From Streptomyces leeuwenhoekii (GTDB lineage: Bacteria; Actinomycetota; Actinomycetes; Streptomycetales; Streptomycetaceae), in NCBI RefSeq assembly GCF_001013905.1, contig NZ_LN831790.1, forward strand, positions 1,426,001-1,490,000: a stretch of DNA of 64,000 nucleotides, written 5' to 3'. This document shows, one piece after another, positions 57,942-64,000 of the stretch (its first letter is position 1; each line of letters starts with the position of its first letter). The notes beneath the pieces were generated by a model. That model was not told where the DNA came from, searched no databases, and was given only the letters and a program-made list of their open reading frames with translations. Made by a program: the position numbers and the translations under genes.

Positions 57942-58134
57942 GCGGATGTCCTCCTCGTGTCGTGGCGCGGTGGGGGGTGGGCCCGCCGTGGGGCCGCCCG
58001 GCGGATCCGCCCGGGGGGCACGCCGGTCCCGGCGTCCCCTTCCCCGGCGGCCCGATGCCGGCGGCGCCCTCCCGGCGGTCCCCTCCGGATGGCCCCGCAC
58101 CGATGGGCTGGTCAGGCCCGCGGGGCCGGGCTCC

Positions 58135-59193
58135 TCACTTGAAGCCAGTGGACATGTACTCGTCGACGTTCTCCTTGTCGACGACGGCCGAGTACAAGGT
58201 GATCGACGACGGGATCTCGTGTTCGGCGAGGCCGCTGACGCCCTTGCCCTGGCCCAGGGCGCGGGCGAGGTCGATCGCGGAGGCGGCCATGGTCGGCGGA
58301 TACAGGACGGTCGCCTTCAGCACGCCGTTGTCCTGCTTGATGGCCTGGAAGGCGGAGAGCGCGCCCGCGCCGCCGACCATCAGGAAGTCGTCGCGGCCCG
58401 CCTGCTCGATGGCGCGCAGGGCGCCGACGCCCTGGTCGTCGTCGTGGTTCCACAGCGCGTCGAACCTCGACTGCGCCTGCAGCAGTTGGGCCATCTTGGC
58501 CTGTCCGGACTCGACGGTGAAGTCCGCGGCCTGGCGGGCCACCTTCTTGATGTTGGGGTAGTTCTTCAGGGCGTCGTCGAAGCCCCGGGTCCGCTGCCGG
58601 GTCAGTTCGAGGTTGTCCAGCCCGGCCAGTTCGACGACCCGGGCGTCCGGCTTGTCCTTGAGCTTCTCGCCGATGTAGTGGCCGGCGTTGAGGCCCATGC
58701 CGTAGTTGTCGCCGCCGACCCAGCAGCGGTACGCCTGCGGGGTGTTGAAGACCCGGTCGAGGTTGACGACGGGGATGCCGGCCCGCATCGCCTTCAGCCC
58801 GACCTGGGTGAGCGCCTTGCCGTCGGCGGGCAGCACCACCAGGACGTCGACCTTCTTGTTGATGAGGGTCTCGATCTGCCCGATCTGCTGGGCGGTGTCG
58901 TTGGAGCCCTCGGTGACCTCCAGGGTGACGTCGGAGTACTTCTCGGCCCTGTTCTTGGCCTGGTCGTTGATGGCGTTGAGCCAGCCGTGGTCGGCGAGCG
59001 GGCCCGCGTAGCCGATGGTGACCTGCTTGCCGGGCTTGTCGGCGTCGGCCGGCCGGGTGTCCGCGGCCGGCTCCCCGCCGTCGGGGTCGTCGGTCTCGTT
59101 GCTGGTGCAGCCGGTGAGGACGGCACCGGCGGACACGGCGGCGGCCCCGAAGAGCAATCCTCTGCGGCTGGTGAAAGGCGACGGCTCTGGCAT
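58135..59193 (-). CDS. ribose-type ABC sugar-binding lipoprotein, Tat-exported
   Basis: The 352-residue precursor has a twin-arginine lipoprotein leader (SRRGLLFGAAAVSAGAVLTG followed by Cys). A periplasmic-binding-protein 4 domain follows (TIGYAGPLADHGWLNAINDQ, PADGKALTQVGLKA, NHDDDQGVGALRAIEQAG), the type that binds monosaccharides for RbsAC-like transporters. ATG 59193 has GAAAGG about 10 bases upstream. It is third in the ATPase-permease-binding protein order and is followed by the oxidoreductase gene about 190 bases on. The bound sugar is not known. Confidence 0.9.
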   Translation of the reverse strand: MPEPSPFTSRRGLLFGAAAVSAGAVLTGCTSNETDDPDGGEPAADTRPADADKPGKQVTIGYAGPLADHGWLNAINDQAKNRAEKYSDVTLEVTEGSNDTAQQIGQIETLINKKVDVLVVLPADGKALTQVGLKAMRAGIPVVNLDRVFNTPQAYRCWVGGDNYGMGLNAGHYIGEKLKDKPDARVVELAGLDNLELTRQRTRGFDDALKNYPNIKKVARQAADFTVESGQAKMAQLLQAQSRFDALWNHDDDQGVGALRAIEQAGRDDFLMVGGAGALSAFQAIKQDNGVLKATVLYPPTMAASAIDLARALGQGKGVSGLAEHEIPSSITLYSAVVDKENVDEYMSTGFK

Positions 59194-59210
59194 GGCGGTG
59201 AACCCTTTCG

Positions 59211-60230
59211 TCAGGTCGTGCTCGCGGTACGGCGCTGGACCAGCACGGCGGCGACGATGATCGCGCCCTTGGCGATCTGCTGGACGTCGCTCTGCAGGTT
59301 GTTCAGGGCGAAGATGTTGGTGATCGTGGTGAAGATCAGGACGCCGAGCACCGAGCCGACGATGGTGCCGCGGCCTCCGCTCAGCAGGGTCCCGCCGATG
59401 ATCGCGGCGGCGATGGCGTCGAGTTCGTAGAGGTTGCCGTTGGTGTTCTGGCCGGAGCCGGACAGGACGATCAGCAGGAAGGCGGCGATGCCGCAGCACA
59501 GTCCGGACAGCAGGTAGAGGTACAGCCGCTGGCGGCGGACATCGATGCCGGCGAGCCGGGCCGCCTCCGCGTTGCCGCCGACCGCGACCGTGCGGCGGCC
59601 GAAGGTGGTGCGGTTGAGCAGCAGCCAGCCGGCGAGGGTGACGACCGCGAAGACCAGCACCAGGGGCGGGATGCCGAGGACGTAGGCGTCGCGTTCACCG
59701 AGGTCGAGGACGCCTTCGACGGTGACGATCTGCGTCCTGCCGTCGGTGATCTGGAGGGCGAGGCCGCGCGCCGAGGCGAACATGGCGAGGGTGGCGATGA
59801 ACGGGACCATCGCCCCGTAGGCGACGAGCACGCCGTTGACCAGGCCGCAGCCCACTCCGACGGCGATCGCGGTGAAGAGGATGCCGCCGAAGCCGTACTC
59901 CTGGGTGGCCACCGTGGTCGCCCACACCGAGGCGAGGGCGACGATCGCGCCGACCGACAGGTCGATGCCGCCGGAGACGATGACGAAGGTCATGCCGACG
60001 GTGACGACACCGATCACCGACGCCTGGGTGAGGACGAGTTGCAGGTTGCGAGTGTCGAGGAACTCGTCGGGCTTGGTGATGCCGCCGATGAGGATCAGGG
60101 CGGCGAGCACCCCGAGCAGGGACAGGGTGCGCAGGTCGGCGCGGCCCAGCGGGACCCGCCGGGCGGGCGGGCCGTCCACCGCCGCCGCTTTGCCGGTGCC
60201 GCCCCGTGGCGGGGACACGTGCTGCGTCAT
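59211..60230 (-). CDS. ribose-type ABC sugar permease
   Basis: The 339-residue membrane protein has about ten hydrophobic segments and the RbsC/BPD_transp_2 pattern (GMTFVIVSGGIDLSVGAIVA, AAAIIGGTLLSGGRGTIVGS). It forms the channel for the sugar delivered by the binding protein. Its start overlaps the ATPase gene stop by 4 bases (ATGA), and the binding-protein gene follows after 17 bases. Confidence 0.92.
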   Translation of the reverse strand: MTQHVSPPRGGTGKAAAVDGPPARRVPLGRADLRTLSLLGVLAALILIGGITKPDEFLDTRNLQLVLTQASVIGVVTVGMTFVIVSGGIDLSVGAIVALASVWATTVATQEYGFGGILFTAIAVGVGCGLVNGVLVAYGAMVPFIATLAMFASARGLALQITDGRTQIVTVEGVLDLGERDAYVLGIPPLVLVFAVVTLAGWLLLNRTTFGRRTVAVGGNAEAARLAGIDVRRQRLYLYLLSGLCCGIAAFLLIVLSGSGQNTNGNLYELDAIAAAIIGGTLLSGGRGTIVGSVLGVLIFTTITNIFALNNLQSDVQQIAKGAIIVAAVLVQRRTASTT

Positions 60231-61744
60231 GACGCCGGGGTTCCTTCCATCACGAGGTCGAGTACGCGGTGTTCGTCGAGTTCGGGGGCGGGCGCCTCGT
60301 GCACGACGCGGCCCTCGCGCAGCACCAGCACCCGGTCGGCGAGGCCGAGGACCTCGGGCACCTCGCTGGAGACCAGCAGCACGGCGAGGCCCTCGTCGGC
60401 CAGGCGCCGGATCACGGCGTACAGTTCGGCGCGCGCGCCGACGTCGACGCCGCGGGTGGGTTCGTCGAGCAGCAGCACCCGGCAGCCGCGCAGCAGCCAG
60501 CGGGCCAGGACGGCTTTTTGCTGGTTGCCGCCGGACAGGGTGCGCACCGGCACGGAGGGGTCGTCGGGCCTGAGCGACAGTTCGCGGGTGGCGGCCCGGG
60601 CGGCGCCCCGTTCGGCGCCCCGGTCGATCCAGCCGCCGCGCGAGAAGCGGGACAGGGAGGAGACGGACACGTTGCGGGTGACGGACTCCAGCATCAGCAG
60701 GGCCTGGGCCTTGCGTTCCTCCGGGGCGAGTCCGAGTCCGGCGCGGACGGCCGCCCGGACGCTGCCGGGGCGCAGCGGCCGCCCGTCGACGAGCACCCGG
60801 CCGGCGGTGGGCCGGCGCGCCCCGTAGACCGTCTCCAGGATTTCCGACCGCCCGGAGCCGACGAGTCCGGCGAGCCCGACGATCTCCCCGGGGCGGACCT
60901 CCAGGTCCAGGGGCGCGAACTCGCCCTCGCGCGCCAGTCCCCGCACCTGGAGCACCGGATCCCCGCCGGGCGTCGTCGCCGGCCGCTCGGGGAAGACGTA
61001 CTCCACGTTCCGCCCCGTCATCAGCGAGACCACCTCGCTGGTCGGTGTGGTCTTCGCGGGCAGCCCGCCCGCGACGGCCCGGCCGTCCTTGAGGACGGTG
61101 ACCCGGTCGCCGATGCGGCGGATCTCCTCCAGGCGGTGCGAGATGTAGACGACGGCGACGCCGTCGGCGGTGAGGTCGGCGACGATGCGGAAGAGGTTGT
61201 CGACCTCCTCGGGGTCGAGCGCGGCGGACGGTTCGTCCATCACGATCAGCCGGACGTCGTGGGAGAGGGCCCGGGCCATCGACACGATCTGCTGCTGCGC
61301 GGCCGGCAGGTCGCCGACCAGGCGGGCCGGGTCGATCTCGGGGTGGCCGAGCCGCTTCAGCAGCGCGGCCGTGGAGGCGCGGGCGGCCTTGCCGCGGACG
61401 ACGAAGCCGGCGGTGGTCGGCTCGTGGCCGAGGTGGACGTTCTCGGCCACCGACAGGTGCTCCACCAGGTCGAGTTCCTGGTAGATGGTGGCGATGCCCA
61501 GCCGCATGGCGGCGACCGGGGAGCGCAGCGTGACGTCGTCGCCGCGCCAGCGGATCGTGCCGGTGTCGGGCTGGTGGGCGCCGGCCAGGACCTTGATGAG
61601 GGTGGACTTCCCGGCGCCGTTCTGGCCGAGCAGGCAGTGCACCTCCCCGGCCTGGACGTCGAGGTCGACACCGTCGAGGGCCCGGACGCCGGGGAAGGAC
61701 TTGGTGATGCCGGACATGCTGAGCAGCGGTGGTTCTGGTGCCAT
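60227..61744 (-). CDS. ribose-type ABC sugar transporter ATPase
   Basis: The 505-residue protein contains two ABC domains as in RbsA/MglA. Walker A is clear in the first half (GQNGAGKSTLIKVLAG) and the first Walker B is LIVMDEPSAALDPEEV. The second half has LAGLVGSGRSEILETVYG, LSGGNQQKAVLARWL and LLLDEPTRGVDVGARAE; a degenerate second site is usual in this family. It powers sugar uptake with the two following genes. ATG 61744 is about 160 bases downstream of the ROK gene stop. Confidence 0.93.
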   Translation of the reverse strand: MAPEPPLLSMSGITKSFPGVRALDGVDLDVQAGEVHCLLGQNGAGKSTLIKVLAGAHQPDTGTIRWRGDDVTLRSPVAAMRLGIATIYQELDLVEHLSVAENVHLGHEPTTAGFVVRGKAARASTAALLKRLGHPEIDPARLVGDLPAAQQQIVSMARALSHDVRLIVMDEPSAALDPEEVDNLFRIVADLTADGVAVVYISHRLEEIRRIGDRVTVLKDGRAVAGGLPAKTTPTSEVVSLMTGRNVEYVFPERPATTPGGDPVLQVRGLAREGEFAPLDLEVRPGEIVGLAGLVGSGRSEILETVYGARRPTAGRVLVDGRPLRPGSVRAAVRAGLGLAPEERKAQALLMLESVTRNVSVSSLSRFSRGGWIDRGAERGAARAATRELSLRPDDPSVPVRTLSGGNQQKAVLARWLLRGCRVLLLDEPTRGVDVGARAELYAVIRRLADEGLAVLLVSSEVPEVLGLADRVLVLREGRVVHEAPAPELDEHRVLDLVMEGTPAS

Positions 61745-61785
61745 GTGAGGTCCCCTCGGCGGGCGTGGTGCGGGCCGGTGTCAGG

Positions 61786-61861
61786 GCGGAGCGGAGCAGG
61801 CAGAGCAGAGCGGTACGGGCGGAGCGGAGCGTGACGGAGCAGAGCAGAGCAGGGCGGGGCG
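61786..61861. repeat. imperfect GGAGC/AGAGC pentamer tract before the sugar ABC operon
   Basis: About 76 bases consist of irregular repeats such as CGGAGCGGAGC and CAGAGCAGAGC. They lie between the ROK gene stop and the ATPase start, in the position of the operon leader. I see no clear promoter in it. Slippage-prone sequence is the simplest explanation. Confidence 0.6.
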
Positions 61862-61901
61862 AGCGGTGCGCTGTGCTGGTGTCGTGGTGCTGCTGAGCCG
61901 G

Positions 61902-63092
61902 TTACGCGGGCGAGAACAGGTGGTCGCTGATGAGCCGGGCTCCGCCGATGACTCCGGCGGTGGGGCCCAGCTCCCCGAGGACGATGGGGAGGTTGCCGGT
62001 CGCCAGGGGCAGCGACTGGCGGTAGACCTGGGTGCGGATCGCGGCGAGCAGGGTGTGGCCGAGGCCGGTCACCCCGCCGCCGATCACCACCAGGCCCGGG
62101 TTGAAGAAGCTGACCAGGCCGGCGATGACCTGACCGGTGCGGGTGCCGCCCTCCCGGATCAGGTCCAGGGCGGTGGCGTCGCCCGCGGCGGCAGCGGCGG
62201 CGACGTCGGCGGCGCTGAGGGCCCCGTTCGCCTCCAGCCGGGCGGCCAGCTCCGGGGAACGGCCCTGCTGGGCGGCCTCCGTCGCGTCGCGGGCGAGCGC
62301 CGCGCCGCTGAAGTGGGCCTCCAGGCAGCCCCGGTTGCCGCAGGCGCAGGGGCGGCCGTCGGGCACGGCCTGGATGTGCCCGATGTCGCCCGCGCTGCCC
62401 GTCGTGCCGCGGTGGACGCCACCGCCGACGACGATGCCGCAGCCGATTCCGGTGCCGATCTTGACGCAGAGGAAGTCGGCGACGGTGCGGGCGACGCCCG
62501 CGTGCTGCTCCCCCAGCGCCATGAGGTTCACGTCGTTGTCGACCATGACCGGGCAGCCGAGTTCCTGGCTGAGCGCCTCCCGCACGGGGAAGCCGTCCCA
62601 GCCCGGCATGATCGGCGGAGCCACCGGCACACCCTCGGGGAAGCGGACCGGCCCGGGGACGCCGATGCCGGCGCCGTCGAAGCCCTCCGCGAGACCCGAG
62701 GCCCTCAACTTCGCGGCCATGGACAGCACTTGCTCGAAGACCGCGACCGGTCCCTCGCGGACGTCCATCGGCTGGTTGATGTGCCCGAGGATCTCCAGCT
62801 CGGCGTTGGTGACGGCGACGTCGACCGAGGTCGCGCCGATGTCGACGCCGAGGAAGCGCAGGCCGGGATGGAGCCGGATGTTGTGGGAGCGGCGCCCGCC
62901 GCGCGAGGCGGCGAGACCGTCGGCCACGACCAGCCCCGTCTCCAGCAGCCGGTCCACCTCCACGGCCAGCTTGGACCGCGAGAGGTCGACCTGATCGCCG
63001 AGCTGGGCGCGGGAGTTGGGACCGCCGTCGCGCAGCAGCTTCAGCAGCCGGGCCTGGTGGGCGTTGGCGGGTCGCGCGGTCATGCGTCTCAC
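61902..63092 (-). CDS. ROK-family transcriptional regulator
   Basis: The 396-residue protein has an N-terminal winged helix (about 10-65: LKLLRDGGPNSRAQLGDQVD, LSRSKLAVEVDRLLETGLV) and a ROK sugar-kinase-like domain with the nucleotide loop GVDIGATSVDVAV and the zinc motif CACGNRGCLEAHF. ROK repressors of this type respond to sugars or sugar phosphates. GTG 63092 has GGAGG 5 bases upstream; ATG 63083 is possible. It lies just upstream of the sugar ABC operon in the same direction, so it is the probable local regulator. Confidence 0.92.
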   Translation of the reverse strand: MRRMTARPANAHQARLLKLLRDGGPNSRAQLGDQVDLSRSKLAVEVDRLLETGLVVADGLAASRGGRRSHNIRLHPGLRFLGVDIGATSVDVAVTNAELEILGHINQPMDVREGPVAVFEQVLSMAAKLRASGLAEGFDGAGIGVPGPVRFPEGVPVAPPIMPGWDGFPVREALSQELGCPVMVDNDVNLMALGEQHAGVARTVADFLCVKIGTGIGCGIVVGGGVHRGTTGSAGDIGHIQAVPDGRPCACGNRGCLEAHFSGAALARDATEAAQQGRSPELAARLEANGALSAADVAAAAAAGDATALDLIREGGTRTGQVIAGLVSFFNPGLVVIGGGVTGLGHTLLAAIRTQVYRQSLPLATGNLPIVLGELGPTAGVIGGARLISDHLFSPA

Positions 63093-63353
63093 GAGCCCCT
63101 CCCCGCCTCAATGGCCTGTACGCACCGGTTTCCGGCCACCTTCCGTGGCCTGCTTTCGGAGGGGAACGTAGCAGCGGCTGCCGATCGTGGGAAGAAGTCG
63201 CGCACGAATTGCCGTCAACTTTCTCCACTGAGAGGACAAAGGGCGGCGAGTGCACCCGGTCCTGGGCGCTGGAGCGAGAGGCCGCAGGGCGCGGAGCGCG
63301 GGCGGGGTGAAATGCGTTTGGCGAAGGCCGCGGCCGTGTGCCACCTTCGCGCG

Positions 63354-63881
63354 ATGTCTTCCTCACGAGCGGAACCGATGGCGTGGCAGTGGGACCTGAC
63401 GTGGTCGCTCTTCGAGTACCACGCCGAGCGCCTGGAGGCGGCCGACTTCCTGTGGGAGCCGGCTCCGCTGTGCTGGACCATGCGGCGTCGAGCCGCGGGC
63501 GGGTGGGTGCCGGACTGGGCGGACACCGAGCCCGATCCCGTCCCGGTGCCCACCGTCGCCTGGCTGACCTGGCACATCGGCTGGTGGCTGAGTGTGTCCG
63601 CCGACCATGTGGCGGGCCGGACGCCGCGCGAGCGCGCCGAGATCGTGTGGCCGGGCCCCGGTGATCCGGCCGTCGCCTGGCTGCGCGGTCTGCGCGAGGA
63701 GTGGTCCGGCGCGGTGGCAGGGCTCACCGAGGCGGACCTCGACCGCACCGCGCCGTTTCCCTGGGCGCATGATCCGGAGCACACCATCGCCCACATGCTG
63801 GCCTGGGTGAACGCCGAACTGATGAAGAACGTGGCCGAGATCGGTCAGCTCCGTCTGCTGAGGGCCGCGTCCGCCCGGTGA
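63354..63881 (+). CDS. DinB-superfamily protein
   Basis: The protein has about 175 residues and a four-helix DinB-like bundle. WDLTWSLFEYHAERLEAADF opens the first helix. VAWLTWHIGWWLSVSADHV gives the metal-type His, and EHTIAHMLAWVNAELMKN the last. Members are metal-dependent thiol-transferase-like proteins, some using mycothiol. The start is uncertain: ATG 63354 fits family length but lacks a ribosome site, while ATG 63312 is preceded by GGGGTGAA. The 119 bases after the stop hold nothing recognisable. Confidence 0.83.
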   Translation: MSSSRAEPMAWQWDLTWSLFEYHAERLEAADFLWEPAPLCWTMRRRAAGGWVPDWADTEPDPVPVPTVAWLTWHIGWWLSVSADHVAGRTPRERAEIVWPGPGDPAVAWLRGLREEWSGAVAGLTEADLDRTAPFPWAHDPEHTIAHMLAWVNAELMKNVAEIGQLRLLRAASAR

Positions 63882-64000
63882 GACCCGCGGGGCCCCCGAT
63901 CCGCGCCGGGCGCACCCGGCCCGGTGCGGAGGGCCGGGCGCATCCGGTCCTCCGTACCGCTCCGCGTCAGGGCCGCGCGCGCTCGTGGTACGAGCGCCGG

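Noticed and set aside
58135..61744. Naming the transporter rbsABC (ribose)
   Set aside because: The family binds many sugars, there is no rbsK or rbsD nearby, and the downstream oxidoreductase and isomerase suggest another sugar.

Overview
The window reads as a high-GC actinobacterial chromosome, almost certainly Streptomyces. Third codon positions are overwhelmingly G/C. Many signal peptides are of the twin-arginine type. opcA sits beside zwf. A DasR-type palindrome lies in front of a chitin-active oxygenase gene, and the rare Leu codon TTA appears in only two genes. There are about 45 protein genes, one tRNA, one intact insertion sequence and one small non-autonomous element. No CRISPR array, rRNA gene, prophage or replication origin was seen.

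Layout. 1-7000: start of a GH4 glycosidase, MarR and IclR regulators, a MITE-like element touching the iclR stop codon, an RTX-type secreted protein, a DoxX-family gene split by an IS5-family element, an AA10 LPMO with a dre site, and an L,D-transpeptidase. 7000-16600: an AraC regulator divergent from a tightly coupled pentose-phosphate operon (tkt-tal-zwf-opcA-pgi-gnd). 16600-21800: a shikimate/quinate catabolic block (dehydroshikimate dehydratase, shikimate dehydrogenase, divergent TetR, MHS transporter) with two similar palindromic operators. 21900-28400: a serine hydrolase, then a binding protein / fused permease / MFS operon behind a Zur-like box and without an ATPase gene, and a GNAT. 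28400-33000: a nuclease-like protein, a secreted GH16 glucanase, a methyltransferase and tRNA-Leu(GAG). 33000-40100: an oxalate cassette (oxalyl-CoA decarboxylase, formyl-CoA transferase, ADP-forming acyl-CoA synthetase, OxlT-type carrier) with in-frame TTA codons in two of its four genes. 40100-42150: a 100-bp G-rich tract and an ABC-F gene with an odd Ser/Arg leader.

42200-51310: a minus-strand, translationally coupled ebo-type operon. It encodes an inositol-phosphate-synthase-like enzyme, a UbiA prenyltransferase, a TIM-barrel protein, EboA, EboB, EboE and EboF, followed by a Tat-exported TIM-barrel protein. The sugar-phosphate cyclase EboD is missing and the inositol-phosphate synthase stands at the head of the operon. 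This is the best candidate for an incompletely described system. 51400-63100: a sugar-utilisation block (ROK regulator, ribose-type ABC transporter, Gfo/Idh/MocA oxidoreductase, TIM-barrel isomerase, secreted PQQ-type sugar dehydrogenase, secreted ThuA-DUF1080 protein) that resembles a 3-keto-glycoside pathway. A DinB-like gene closes the window.

How the parts work together. Most blocks are self-contained catabolic cassettes with their own regulator or operator: polymer attack outside the cell (LPMO, GH16, sugar dehydrogenase, DUF1080), dedicated uptake, then inner metabolism feeding the pentose-phosphate operon. All functions are inferred from sequence motifs and gene context. Every operator, promoter and terminator was found by reading the sequence and has not been tested.
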